Assembly (NCBI GenBank): GCA_016708765.1
Contig: JADJFD010000005.1
Location: 124,001-188,000, forward strand
DNA from: Chitinophagaceae bacterium
Lineage (GTDB): Bacteria > Bacteroidota > Bacteroidia > Chitinophagales > Chitinophagaceae
Length of the DNA stretch: 64,000 nt
Direction: 5' to 3'
This document shows positions 16,185-25,133 of the stretch, piece after piece. The number at the start of each line of letters is the position of its first letter. Position 1 is the first letter of the stretch. A program made the position numbers and the translations under genes. Below the pieces are notes generated by a model. The model was given only the letters and a program-made list of their open reading frames with translations, searched no databases and was not told the DNA's origin.

Positions 16185-17828
16185 TTACTTCGGGCATTTA
16201 TCTCTCAACCACTCTACACATTCACTGAAAGTAGGAAAAATATTGTCCCTACGAATTAAATCAGGAATAAGATTTATCTTCTCCAATCTGTTTTTAGGCT
16301 GCTGTTGCAAGCCAGTTAGCAGTACCTGTATATTTTTTTGTTCTAGCGAAAGAATAGCATCTTCCAACGCATACAAACCCGATTGATCTATATAAGGCAC
16401 TTTCTCCATTCTGATAATAACAAACATTATATCCTTTAATTTTTCAACACTAGCAGTAAACCCACCATCAAATCCAAAAAACAATGGACCATCAAGATGT
16501 TTAACTAAAACATTGTCCTTTACATAAGCCGGCATCTTTTCATCACTCCACCCTTCTTCCCTTTGCAATTCACCCATCTCTTTTACTTTGGTCTTTTCTT
16601 CTGATATCTCACTCATTTTTTTCATGAATATAAAAGAAGAAATAACCATCCCTATTCCAACTGCAACTAACAAATCCAGAAAAACAGTAACGAGTAATAC
16701 AATAATCATTACGATTGCATCCGGAAGGGGAACTTTAGCAATGTGCCTGAAACCTTTATAATCCAGAATTCCAATTCCGACAGTAATCAGAATACCAGCA
16801 AGAACAGATTTAGGTATCAAGGCTGCATATTTTCCTGCCCCAAATAAAATTATCACCAGCACCAATGCATGGATTACTCCGGAAATTCTATTTCTTCCGC
16901 CCGAGCGGATGTTTACCAAGGTTCGCATCGTGGCGCCAGCACCTGGTAGTCCGCCAAAAATGCCGGCCACTGAATTTCCAATTCCCTGCCCAATCAACTC
17001 CTTATTACTGTTATGTTTTGTTTTGGTTACATTGTCTGCCACCACAGAAGTAAGTAATGAATCAATGGCTCCCAGTGCTGCTAATGTTGCAGCTGCTTCA
17101 AGTATCATTTGATAGAATTCCGGCTTTATAGCTAAAATTCCTTCAAGATGAATGGGTGGCAAGCCCTGAGGTATATCTCCAATAATCGGTACAGAATTAT
17201 TTAAAACAATAGAAAGACCTGTTACTGCTAGCAACGCTACTAAGGTACTCGGTACTGCTTTGGTAATTTTTGGAAATAGGTAAATGATTAATATGGTAAG
17301 TCCCGCATATAAGATTGCCCATGGGTTAATATTTTGTAGCGCAGGAACAATTTCCTTTACTACATCAATAGTTTTTTGTGGGGAAGCTTGTCCAATTGCG
17401 GGAAATAGTTGAAGTAAAATAATTATAACGCCTATTCCACTCATAAACCCTGAAATAACAGGGTAAGGAATAAATTTGATCAGTGAACCAATTTTAAGCA
17501 TCCCCATCAATACTTGAAAAAGGCCTGCCAATACAAAACTTGCAATTATAGCACCCATAACTGAAGCCACACTTCCGTCTGTTGATTGGCTAATAAATAA
17601 TGCCACCGTAGCTGCAGATACAACCGTCATCGGACCAGTAGGGCCACTTATTTGTGACGGAGTGCCTCCAAAAATGGCGGCCAACAATCCAAGAAAAATT
17701 GCTCCATACAATCCCGCAGCAGCACCTAGTCCAGACTGCACACCAAAAGCTAATGCCAATGGCAAGGCTACAATACCGGCAGTAACACCACCAAAAAAAT
17801 CACCCTTGGTAAACTTAAATATTTTCAT
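16185..17828 (-). CDS. SulP family anion transporter with STAS domain
   Basis: Second SulP carrier, 547 residues, only distantly similar to the first. N-terminal landmarks are GDFFGGVTAGIVALPLALAFG and PSQISGPTGPMTVVSA; about 12 membrane segments follow, and a C-terminal STAS domain (about 430-547) has MEKVPYIDQSGLYALEDAI. The substrate could be sulfate, bicarbonate or another anion. It converges on the carbonic anhydrase operon and is transcribed singly. ATG start at 17828. Confidence 0.9.
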   Translation of the reverse strand: MKIFKFTKGDFFGGVTAGIVALPLALAFGVQSGLGAAAGLYGAIFLGLLAAIFGGTPSQISGPTGPMTVVSAATVALFISQSTDGSVASVMGAIIASFVLAGLFQVLMGMLKIGSLIKFIPYPVISGFMSGIGVIIILLQLFPAIGQASPQKTIDVVKEIVPALQNINPWAILYAGLTILIIYLFPKITKAVPSTLVALLAVTGLSIVLNNSVPIIGDIPQGLPPIHLEGILAIKPEFYQMILEAAATLAALGAIDSLLTSVVADNVTKTKHNSNKELIGQGIGNSVAGIFGGLPGAGATMRTLVNIRSGGRNRISGVIHALVLVIILFGAGKYAALIPKSVLAGILITVGIGILDYKGFRHIAKVPLPDAIVMIIVLLVTVFLDLLVAVGIGMVISSFIFMKKMSEISEEKTKVKEMGELQREEGWSDEKMPAYVKDNVLVKHLDGPLFFGFDGGFTASVEKLKDIMFVIIRMEKVPYIDQSGLYALEDAILSLEQKNIQVLLTGLQQQPKNRLEKINLIPDLIRRDNIFPTFSECVEWLRDKCPK

Positions 17829-17883
17829 CTATCTGTTTTATGTTAGAATGGAATAAAAAATCGAATATTATAATAGCTTTAAA

Positions 17884-18060
17884 ATGCCAGATAAAATCTA
17901 CTCGTTTCGCTCAATTATTATCAAATTAAAATCAGAAAAAATATTCGCTGCAGACCTATCTTTTTATTTAGCTAAACCCGGGGAGCCAAGAATGGTTCAG
18001 CATAAATTCCAGAAGGGTGTAATTGTATATTTTAAAACTTACCATAAAATGATTGCATAA
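17884..18060 (+). CDS. Doubtful small ORF, 58 residues
   Basis: ATG-started frame of 58 codons with mixed basic/hydrophobic composition (MPDKIYSFRSIIIKLKSEK at the start, HKFQKGVIVYFKTYHKMIA at the end). No signal peptide or membrane segment is seen. It overlaps the minus-strand frame 18032-18214 by 29 bases, so at most one is likely real. Not recognised. Confidence 0.2.
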   Translation: MPDKIYSFRSIIIKLKSEKIFAADLSFYLAKPGEPRMVQHKFQKGVIVYFKTYHKMIA

Positions 18061-18214
18061 ACTCTATTACAAAATATTCATGACCGAATATCTTGTCATG
18101 CTCATTTTTGCCGTCAGCAAATTCCTTTACTTCTTCTTTTGGCGTATCATCGGACATCTTTTCCGTTTGCTTAATTGGCGTCTTGATGAAACTGGCAGAA
18201 CCTGAGCTTTGCAT
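18032..18214 (-). CDS. Doubtful small hydrophilic ORF, 60 residues
   Basis: ATG-started frame with a highly charged, helix-prone composition (DDTPKEEVKEFADGKNEHDK) and an aromatic C-terminus (FVIEFMQSFYGKF). The composition is more protein-like than a random antisense frame, but there is no recognised domain, signal or neighbour link. Possibly a small cytoplasmic protein. Confidence 0.3.
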   Translation of the reverse strand: MQSSGSASFIKTPIKQTEKMSDDTPKEEVKEFADGKNEHDKIFGHEYFVIEFMQSFYGKF

Positions 18215-18373
18215 TACAAAACAAAAGGTTAATATGAAGAATAAAAAAAAATCATACTGCTGAATAAGTCAAAGATAATACAACAATTCTTGCCATATTC
18301 CAAAGTTATTTTTCTTTTGATAATTAATCGAATGCCTTATTTATCATTTTGTATTAGCAATTAAAGTTTTATG

Positions 18374-18381
18374 TAGGTTTG
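18374..18381 (+). promoter_or_regulatory. -7 box for gldA
   Basis: TAGGTTTG matches the Bacteroidota TAnnTTTG box exactly. It ends only 4 bases before the gldA ATG, so transcription would begin at or beside the start codon. The nearest upstream TTTG (18348-18351) is 22 bases away, slightly farther than ideal. Confidence 0.5.
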
Positions 18382-18385
18382 CTAT

Positions 18386-19291
18386 ATGTCCATCGAAGTA
18401 AAAAATCTACTGAAAACATATGGTGAGCAAAAAGCCGTAAATAATATTTCCTTTAAAATTGAGAAGGGAGAAATAGTTGGGTTTCTCGGACCCAACGGTG
18501 CCGGCAAATCCACCACCATGAAAATTTTAACTGGTTATCTGCAACAAACAAGTGGCGAAGCAATTGTATGTGGCATTAATGTGACCGAAGATCCGCTAGC
18601 AACAAAAAAGAAAATTGGTTATTTGCCAGAGCTAAATGCATTGTATTATGAAATGTACATAAAAGAGTATTTAGCTTTTATAGCCGAAGTACATAAAGTT
18701 GAAGATGCAAAACAAAAAATAAATAATGTAATTGAATTAACAGGTCTTACAGCTGAAAGCAAGAAAAAAATTGGGCAACTATCAAAAGGATATAAACAAA
18801 GAGTTGGTTTGGCAGCAGCACTTATTCATGATCCGGAAGTTTTGATATTAGATGAGCCAACTTCAGGACTCGATCCGAATCAGATAATAGAAATAAGAGA
18901 CGTTATTAAAAAACAAGGATTAAATAAGACAGTTTTATTCTCTTCGCATATTCTGCAGGAAGTAGAGGCTATCTGCGACCGGGTTATTATTATTAATAAC
19001 GGTCAATTAGTCGCAGATGACAAACTAAGTAATCTTCAAAAAGTATCTAACACACAGCATTCTGTAAAAGTAGAATTTAAAGAAGCCGTTGACACTGCTT
19101 TGTTAACCAGTTTAAATAATGTTTTAGCTGTAAAAAACATACAACGTTCCATATTCAATATTCAATGCTCAGATGCAGAATCTGTAAAAAAACAAATTCT
19201 GCAACTGGCACTTGATAAAAATCTGAATATTGTTTCGCTTCAAAGCGAAAACCAAAGCCTGGAAAATATTTTTAAAACACTGACGAATTAA
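18386..19291 (+). CDS. gldA: ABC transporter ATPase, GldA-type (gliding motility)
   Basis: Cytoplasmic ATPase of 301 residues, the length of GldA, which in Flavobacterium works with the membrane proteins GldF and GldG in gliding. All motifs are regular: Walker A GPNGAGKST near 36, Q-loop in the YLPELNAL region, signature LSKGYKQ, Walker B VLILDEPTSGLD and the H-loop SSHIL. The C-terminal 80 residues form the extra domain typical of GldA/CcmA-like proteins. No gldFG is adjacent, so the symbol rests on length and overall similarity; a general exporter ATPase is the alternative. Its 3' end overlaps the convergent M16 gene by 4 bases. Confidence 0.75.
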   Translation: MSIEVKNLLKTYGEQKAVNNISFKIEKGEIVGFLGPNGAGKSTTMKILTGYLQQTSGEAIVCGINVTEDPLATKKKIGYLPELNALYYEMYIKEYLAFIAEVHKVEDAKQKINNVIELTGLTAESKKKIGQLSKGYKQRVGLAAALIHDPEVLILDEPTSGLDPNQIIEIRDVIKKQGLNKTVLFSSHILQEVEAICDRVIIINNGQLVADDKLSNLQKVSNTQHSVKVEFKEAVDTALLTSLNNVLAVKNIQRSIFNIQCSDAESVKKQILQLALDKNLNIVSLQSENQSLENIFKTLTN

Positions 19292-22044
19292 AAACCTTTC
19301 TTTTGTTCCGGCTTTTCGGTTTTTCCTTTTTCAAAATCACCAGCGAAAACTGTTACAAGTTTCGATCTGTCAAAATATTTTTTCATCGCTGCATTTACTT
19401 GTTCCAGCGTAAGGTCATTAATCTTTTTATCAAATTGAGTATACTCCGACAAATCCCTGTCATTAATCAAGAACGAACTAAGGGTAGCCGCTGTTGATGC
19501 ATTATTGCCCAGCGAAGTTCTTGTTTGTTCTGCATACCCAGCTTTTGTTTTCTTCAATTCGTCGGCAGTAAATCCTTTTTGGATAGCTTTATTTACTTCA
19601 TCCTGCAAAGCAGAGTCTAACCTATTTTTATATATTGGGTTAAAGTAAGCATAGGTTCCCCAGCTTCCAACATTGTATTTATAATCCACATCAATATAAC
19701 TTCCCGCACCGTAGCTCATACCTTCGTTTTCCCTTAATCGCTGAGGAATTCTTGAATTTAAAAAAGCTCCGCCACCTAACAATTCATTTGCCATAACTAC
19801 AGATGCATATTCTGGATGCTTACGAGAGATATTCAGATTCATTGCACCCAACATAACTGCATTTGTTTTATCAGGTGTATTAATCGTTTCGGTTTTTCCT
19901 TTTACTTCAAAATATTTTGGCTCAACTGTTTCAAAGGATGATTTACTACTCCATCCACCAAGTGACTTCTTCAGAAACTCTTTTATGATCACCTTATCAA
20001 GTTCTCCTACAAAAGCTGAAGAAGAATGATTAGCTCCATAAAAGTCTTTATAGTATTCTTTCAAGTCATCAAGTTTAATTTTGGAAAGGTCTTCTAGCAT
20101 CTCATCGGTAGATGAAACATAATATGGATGACCTTTCGGATATGCTGATAAAGACTTAAATAATTTTTGAGAAACTAGATAGTCTGGTTCATTTTTATTT
20201 TTCTCATAGGTAGCTTTAGTCTCCAGTATTAATTTATCAAACTCTGCTTTATCAAATTTTGGATTTTTTAGCGTATCGTCGAAAAGAGCCATTGCTGCTG
20301 GAAGATTTTTTTTGTCTGTGCTAATGTTTACTGACAATATCCCTGTCCCACCATTAAACGATATGTTGGTTTTGATGCGATCAAGTTCGTCATATATCTG
20401 CTCTTTCGTTTTTGTAGTTGTCCCTGTAGATAACATTGCGGCGAGCAAAGAAGCTGTTTCATTTTTATTTGACAAACTTTTCTCATCACCAAAACGCATT
20501 ACAATACTTACATCAATTTTATCGCCTTTTGTTGGCTTTTCAAGCAAAGCATATTTACCTCCATTTGGCAATATGCCATATTCTGTATGCTTTTTAAAAT
20601 TATCTATGGTGTTTTCAAATGCGGCTTTTTGAGCTTCTACTTCTTTTCCTTTATAATTATTTAGTAAAGATTTAATATCGGGAGTTTCGGCAACAACAAC
20701 TCGGTCTGGTTTGGGATCAGGAACAAAAGCACCAACAGTACGATTTGATTTTTTATAATATTTTTTAGCAACTGTTTCTAGATTAGCAACAGTTAGCTTT
20801 TCAATTCTATCCCTAGATAAAAACCAAAGCCGCCAATCCCCTGCACCAATATATTCAGTAAGCTGAATCGCAAGATCAGTTGTTTTACTATTCAAATCTT
20901 CTATATTCTTAAGCAAAATATTTTTTGAACGAGTCAATTCCTCTTCTGTAAAACTCATTTTACTAACCTCATCCAATGTAGTAAGTAAAACATGCTTTGC
21001 GCTATCAATGCTTTTATCCATTGGCACATCCACCTGAAAATAAGAAAACCCAGGATCGTATAGTGTCTGGGAGTAACCATATAAACCCGAAGACATTTTC
21101 GTTTCTACCAATTTTTTATACAATACTCCTGAAGGATTGTTAGTTATTACTTCAAGTAGTGCCTCATTAGCAGCAAAGTCGTTATCTGCAAGTGGTGGGG
21201 TGTGATAAGCCAATGCAATATGTTGTATATCACCGGTACGACTTAGTGTTACATTTCTTTCACCATCCTGTGGCGGTTCTACGGTATAAGGAGGTTCCAG
21301 CTTTCTGGTTGGCCTTGGAATCGGGCCAAAATATTGTTGCACATAACTCAATGCTTTCTTTTCATCAAACTTACCAGCTATAACTAAAACTGCATTGTCA
21401 GGCTGATAATATTTTTTGTAAAACTGTTTAAGGCTTGGGGCTTTCACTCTTTCAATATCTTCTTTACTGCCGATGGTAGATTTGCCATAGTTATGCCACA
21501 GATACATTGAAGAAAGCACTCTTTCCTGTAAAACCCTTTCTGCACTATTCTCTCCTATTTCAAATTCATTTCTTACTACGCTAAATTCTTTTTTTAATTC
21601 CTCGGGAAGAATTTTAGAATTAATCATTCTGTCAGCTTCCATATCTATTGCCCAGCGAAGGTTTTCATCTGATGCAGACAATATTTCATAATAATTAGTT
21701 CTGTCATACCAAGTAGTGCCATTTGCCGATGCACCTTTATCTGCAATTGCCTTTTTTATATCTGTAAATTTTCCAGATTGTTTGAATAACATATGCTCAA
21801 GCAAGTGAGCCATGCCACTTTCTCCATAACCTTCGTGGCGAGAACCGACTTTATAGACAATATTAACTGCAATATTTGTTTCTGAATTATCCGGAATAAG
21901 TAACACTCTTAATCCGTTTTTAAGTTCGAATTCTTTTATGCCTTCAACAGTGGTAACCAATTTTGGAGCAGTCGTTTGAGCTTGAATATTGTTTGTAGAT
22001 AAGGCAAACAAAGCCAATGAAAAGGTGATAAGGATAAGTCGCAT
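19288..22044 (-). CDS. Periplasmic M16 zinc peptidase (pitrilysin family), two-domain
   Basis: Exported metallopeptidase of 918 residues with a signal peptide (about 1-22, ending NNIQAQ). The inverted zinc motif H80-L-L-E83-H84 lies in GMAHLLEHMLF and is followed by the acidic region with the distal Glu (EFSVVRNEFEIGENS). Two full M16 repeats are present: the active N-terminal one and an inactive C-terminal one from about residue 490 that lacks HxxEH, as in PqqL and related proteins. The C-terminus is Lys/Glu-rich. It probably degrades peptides in the periplasm. A TATCTTTA box precedes the ATG on the minus strand. Confidence 0.9.
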   Translation of the reverse strand: MRLILITFSLALFALSTNNIQAQTTAPKLVTTVEGIKEFELKNGLRVLLIPDNSETNIAVNIVYKVGSRHEGYGESGMAHLLEHMLFKQSGKFTDIKKAIADKGASANGTTWYDRTNYYEILSASDENLRWAIDMEADRMINSKILPEELKKEFSVVRNEFEIGENSAERVLQERVLSSMYLWHNYGKSTIGSKEDIERVKAPSLKQFYKKYYQPDNAVLVIAGKFDEKKALSYVQQYFGPIPRPTRKLEPPYTVEPPQDGERNVTLSRTGDIQHIALAYHTPPLADNDFAANEALLEVITNNPSGVLYKKLVETKMSSGLYGYSQTLYDPGFSYFQVDVPMDKSIDSAKHVLLTTLDEVSKMSFTEEELTRSKNILLKNIEDLNSKTTDLAIQLTEYIGAGDWRLWFLSRDRIEKLTVANLETVAKKYYKKSNRTVGAFVPDPKPDRVVVAETPDIKSLLNNYKGKEVEAQKAAFENTIDNFKKHTEYGILPNGGKYALLEKPTKGDKIDVSIVMRFGDEKSLSNKNETASLLAAMLSTGTTTKTKEQIYDELDRIKTNISFNGGTGILSVNISTDKKNLPAAMALFDDTLKNPKFDKAEFDKLILETKATYEKNKNEPDYLVSQKLFKSLSAYPKGHPYYVSSTDEMLEDLSKIKLDDLKEYYKDFYGANHSSSAFVGELDKVIIKEFLKKSLGGWSSKSSFETVEPKYFEVKGKTETINTPDKTNAVMLGAMNLNISRKHPEYASVVMANELLGGGAFLNSRIPQRLRENEGMSYGAGSYIDVDYKYNVGSWGTYAYFNPIYKNRLDSALQDEVNKAIQKGFTADELKKTKAGYAEQTRTSLGNNASTAATLSSFLINDRDLSEYTQFDKKINDLTLEQVNAAMKKYFDRSKLVTVFAGDFEKGKTEKPEQKKGF

Positions 22045-22140
22045 GGTTTATTATTTTTTTTAAAGATAAGGCAATTTTATAGGTGGCTACTACCACTAAA
22101 GTAGGATTCAAGCCTTCAATAATAGACCTGTTTCAGCTTT

Positions 22141-22170
22141 TTGTAGCTACAATTGAAAACCGTTTCTTTG
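22141..22170 (+). promoter_or_regulatory. Promoter of eno
   Basis: TTG at 22141-22143, a 19-base spacer and TTTCTTTG at 22163-22170 (one mismatch to TAnnTTTG). It lies about 55 bases before ATG 22227 and inside the longer upstream frame, which supports the shorter start. Confidence 0.6.
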
Positions 22171-22226
22171 CAAAACGATTACCTGCCATTGAAAGATTCA
22201 TTCATCTTAAAATTCATTTAAACACC

Positions 22227-23516
22227 ATGAGTTACATTTCAGAAATTTTTGCCCGTCAAATTCTTGATTCAAGAGGTAATCCAACAGTAGAAGTAGATGT
22301 AATAACCGATGAAGGTGCTATGGGCCGTGCAGCAGTACCTAGCGGTGCCAGTACCGGCATTCACGAAGCAGCAGAACTTAGAGATAACGATAAGAAAAAA
22401 TATTTAGGCAAAGGCGTTTTAAAAGCTGTAAAAAATGTGAACGACATTATTGCTCCTGTTTTGCTAGGTAATGATGTTGCTGACCAAACGGGAATTGATG
22501 AATTGATGATTCAATTGGATGGCACAGTAAATAAATCAAAATTAGGAGCTAATACAATACTCGCCGTAAGTATGGCTGTTGCTAAAGCTGCTGCTGAAGA
22601 AGCCGCATTGCCATTGTATCGTTATATCGGCGGAACGAATGCAAAGACATTACCAATTCCAATGATGAACATTCTAAATGGTGGTGCTCATGCAGATAAT
22701 AAAATAGACTTCCAGGAATTTATGGTTATGCCGGTTGGTGCCCCATCTTTTAGTGAAGGACTTCGTTGGGGAGTAGAAATTTTCCATGCCTTAAAAACTG
22801 TACTAAAGAAAAAAGGCTTTAGCACCAATGTAGGTGATGAAGGTGGTTTTGCACCAAATATTCAAAGCAATGAAGAAGCAATCGAAACAGTATTGACAGC
22901 TATTCAGGCAGCAGGATATAAAACAGGCTCGCAGATAGTAATTGCTATGGATGCTGCCAATAGCGAACTATGGAACAGTAAAAAGAAAAAATATGTATTC
23001 CATAAAAGCAGTGGTAAAGAAATGAGCAGTGAACAATTAGTTAAATATTGGGCTAGCTGGGTAAAACAATACCCGATTGCTTCTATAGAAGATGGCATGG
23101 CAGAAGATGATTGGAATGGATGGAAGATGTTGACTGAAGCCGTTGGAGATAAGTGTCAGTTAGTAGGTGATGATTTGTTTGTAACGAACGTAACCCGTTT
23201 GCAGCAAGGAATTGATAAAGATATTGCTAATGCTCTTTTAGTAAAAGTAAACCAGATAGGCACCATTACAGAAACAATTAATGCAGTTACATTGGCGCAA
23301 CACAATGGTTACAATACAATCATGAGTCATCGCAGTGGAGAAACAGAAGACAATACAATTGCAGATTTAGCCGTTGGATTGAATTGCGGACAAATTAAAA
23401 CTGGTTCAGCCAGTCGTTCAGATCGTATGGCAAAGTATAACCAGCTTATCCGGATCGAGGAATTATTAGGAAGCTCAGCTTATTATCCAAAAGGAAAGAT
23501 TAAATTTGGAAAATAA
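22227..23516 (+). CDS. eno: Enolase
   Basis: Glycolytic enzyme converting 2-phosphoglycerate to phosphoenolpyruvate, Mg-dependent, cytoplasmic. 429 residues from ATG 22227; the frame extends to 22083, but the extra 48 residues do not belong to the family and contain the promoter. N-terminus MSYISEIFARQILDSRGNPT, substrate loop VPSGASTGIHEA, and C-terminal signature SHRSGETEDNTIADLAVG are all present. It is followed by a strong terminator and then by the cell-division gene divIC, an arrangement I regard as common in Bacteroidota. Confidence 0.97.
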   Translation: MSYISEIFARQILDSRGNPTVEVDVITDEGAMGRAAVPSGASTGIHEAAELRDNDKKKYLGKGVLKAVKNVNDIIAPVLLGNDVADQTGIDELMIQLDGTVNKSKLGANTILAVSMAVAKAAAEEAALPLYRYIGGTNAKTLPIPMMNILNGGAHADNKIDFQEFMVMPVGAPSFSEGLRWGVEIFHALKTVLKKKGFSTNVGDEGGFAPNIQSNEEAIETVLTAIQAAGYKTGSQIVIAMDAANSELWNSKKKKYVFHKSSGKEMSSEQLVKYWASWVKQYPIASIEDGMAEDDWNGWKMLTEAVGDKCQLVGDDLFVTNVTRLQQGIDKDIANALLVKVNQIGTITETINAVTLAQHNGYNTIMSHRSGETEDNTIADLAVGLNCGQIKTGSASRSDRMAKYNQLIRIEELLGSSAYYPKGKIKFGK

Positions 23517-23518
23517 TA

Positions 23519-23558
23519 TTTGAATTCGGAGGTCTAACATAAGACCTCCGAATTCAAA
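23519..23558 (+). terminator. Intrinsic terminator after eno
   Basis: Perfect 17-bp inverted repeat (TTTGAATTCGGAGGTCT and its complement) with a 6-base loop (AACATA), immediately after the enolase stop codon. The 3' arm ends 20 bases before the ATG of the next gene (23579), which would therefore be read through or have its own promoter. Confidence 0.9.
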
Positions 23559-23578
23559 ATTTCAGTTAAATATCCATT

Positions 23579-23893
23579 ATGAAATTATTAAACCATATTC
23601 CCGCCTTTCTCAAGAACAAATACTTTCTATCGCTTTCCATTTTCGGCATTGTTATTCTTTTTTTAGATAAAAACGACTTTTTCGCTCAAATGGACCGTCG
23701 TAAAGAATTAAGAGAATTAGAACATAGTAAAAAACATTACACCAAAGAAATAGCTACAGAACGCAAAGAGTTAGAGGCACTTAAGAACAATCCGGCCACT
23801 TTGGAAAAATATGCCAGGGAAAAATACTTTATGAAAAGAGATAATGAAGAACTGTTTCTGATATCGGAAAAGTCCGATAATTCAAAGAATTAG
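23579..23893 (+). CDS. Septum formation initiator, DivIC/FtsB family
   Basis: Bitopic divisome protein of 104 residues. It has a short basic cytoplasmic N-terminus, one TM helix (about 15-30, YFLSLSIFGIVILFL), a periplasmic coiled coil (KELRELEHSKKHYTKEIATE) and the conserved end ALKNNPATLEKYAREKYFMK, typical of the family. It bridges FtsL and FtsQ equivalents in other bacteria. ATG start, directly behind the eno terminator. Confidence 0.88.
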   Translation: MKLLNHIPAFLKNKYFLSLSIFGIVILFLDKNDFFAQMDRRKELRELEHSKKHYTKEIATERKELEALKNNPATLEKYAREKYFMKRDNEELFLISEKSDNSKN

Positions 23894-24005
23894 CCACTAA
23901 GACACAATAAGGCAACCCTACCCCCGTTAATAATCTGGACATTCTTAGATAACGACTACCAAGGACATTAACATCTGATTTCTGGACAAATTAACCGGTT
24001 CGCCA

Positions 24006-24233
24006 ATGACCAACTTTACACCCGAAGACCTTTTATTGTATTTGTACAAAGAAACTTCATCTGAAAAGACCGAAGCTATTACAGTTGCTCTTCAAAGAGA
24101 CTGGACACTTCGTGAAAAACTTGAAGTTCTTATTGCATCAATGAAAAGGCTCGACAAAATCACTCAATCGCCCCGCACTGAAGTAGTACTAAATGTACTT
24201 AATCATGCAAGAGAACAAGCCGAGGCTGTTTAG
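24006..24233 (+). CDS. Small conserved-looking hypothetical, 75 residues
   Basis: Cytoplasmic, helical, 75 residues: TPEDLLLYLYKETSSEKTE at the N-terminus, a central REKLEVLIASMKRLD and a C-terminal RTEVVLNVLNHAREQAEAV. The N-terminal part looks like the start of anti-sigma-factor domains (short helix with LLLYLYKE), but no zinc ligands or TM segment follow. It is bounded by its own hairpin terminator, which supports a real gene. Function unknown. Confidence 0.7.
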   Translation: MTNFTPEDLLLYLYKETSSEKTEAITVALQRDWTLREKLEVLIASMKRLDKITQSPRTEVVLNVLNHAREQAEAV

Positions 24234-24253
24234 TAAAAATATTTTTAAACCAG

Positions 24254-24286
24254 AAAGCATTCTGAATATTTCAGGATGCTTTTTGT
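24254..24286 (+). terminator. Intrinsic terminator after the 75-residue gene
   Basis: Thirteen-base stem AAAGCATTCTGAA / TTCAGGATGCTTT with one G-T pair and a 3-base loop, followed by a T-rich run (TTTTGTTTTATT). Confidence 0.85.
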
Positions 24287-24347
24287 TTTATTGCAACTCC
24301 GATATTAAAATTCTGCTAAGTTTTATCCGTTGCCATTATCTTGCAAC

Positions 24348-24995
24348 ATGACTCGTAAAGAACGATACAAATTTGTTATTGATTATTTCGAAAAAAATAT
24401 GCCGGTCGCTGAAACCGAACTAGCATTTAAAGACCCGTATCAATTATTAGTAGCCGTCATTCTTTCGGCCCAATGCACCGATAAAAGAGTAAACCTTACT
24501 ACGCCTGCAATTTTTAAAACATACCCTGATGTAAGATCATTAAGTAAAACAACTTTTGATGATTTGTTTCCACTTATAAAAAGCATCTCCTATCCTAATA
24601 ACAAAACAAAGCATCTTATTGGAATGGCACAAAAAGTTGTAAGCGATTTCAATGAACAAATTCCAATGACGGTTGATGAATTAATTCAACTTCCTGGAGT
24701 TGGTAGAAAAACAGCAAACGTTATTACATCAGTTGTAGACAATCAACCTAATATGGCTGTTGACACTCATGTTTTCAGAGTTAGTAAAAGGCTTGGGTTA
24801 GTTCCGCAAACAGCATCTACTCTTTTGGCAGTTGAAAAAATATTAATTAAAAACATTCCCGAACACCTGATACATAAAGCTCACCATTGGCTTATTCTTC
24901 ATGGTAGATATACTTGCCTTGCAAGGAATCCAAAATGCGAACAATGTGGACTGCAAGAAATTTGCATCCACTTCCGAAAGAAAAATACTCAGTAA
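24348..24995 (+). CDS. nth: Endonuclease III (DNA glycosylase/AP lyase)
   Basis: Base-excision repair enzyme removing oxidised pyrimidines. 215 residues from ATG 24348 (a TTG 18 bases upstream is less likely). The helix-hairpin-helix LPGVGRKTANV carries the catalytic Lys, and AVDTHVFRV holds the catalytic Asp. The C-terminal [4Fe-4S] loop has the exact C-x6-C-x2-C-x5-C spacing in CLARNPKCEQCGLQEIC. Single gene with no operon partner. Confidence 0.96.
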   Translation: MTRKERYKFVIDYFEKNMPVAETELAFKDPYQLLVAVILSAQCTDKRVNLTTPAIFKTYPDVRSLSKTTFDDLFPLIKSISYPNNKTKHLIGMAQKVVSDFNEQIPMTVDELIQLPGVGRKTANVITSVVDNQPNMAVDTHVFRVSKRLGLVPQTASTLLAVEKILIKNIPEHLIHKAHHWLILHGRYTCLARNPKCEQCGLQEICIHFRKKNTQ

Positions 24996-25133
24996 CTCTT
25001 ATAACATGCTTCGGAAAAGCACTTCCTTTTAAAATTATATACTACAAAAAGAGGAATACTTATCCACTAAAATGTGATTTAGCATAATACTTGTAATAGT
25101 TGGCAGATTAATCATTCTGTAAATCGCCAACTT

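Larger units (their letters stand above)
17829..18385. other. 557-base interval with only doubtful small ORFs
   Basis: This interval separates the second SulP gene from gldA. It is AT-rich (locally with A/T runs) and holds no recognisable RNA gene or repeat. Two short frames, 17884-18060 (+) and 18032-18214 (-), are listed separately with low confidence because they overlap antisense and neither is recognised. Confidence 0.6.

Noticed and set aside
22083..22226. N-terminal extension of enolase
   Set aside because: The extra 48 residues do not belong to enolase and contain its promoter.
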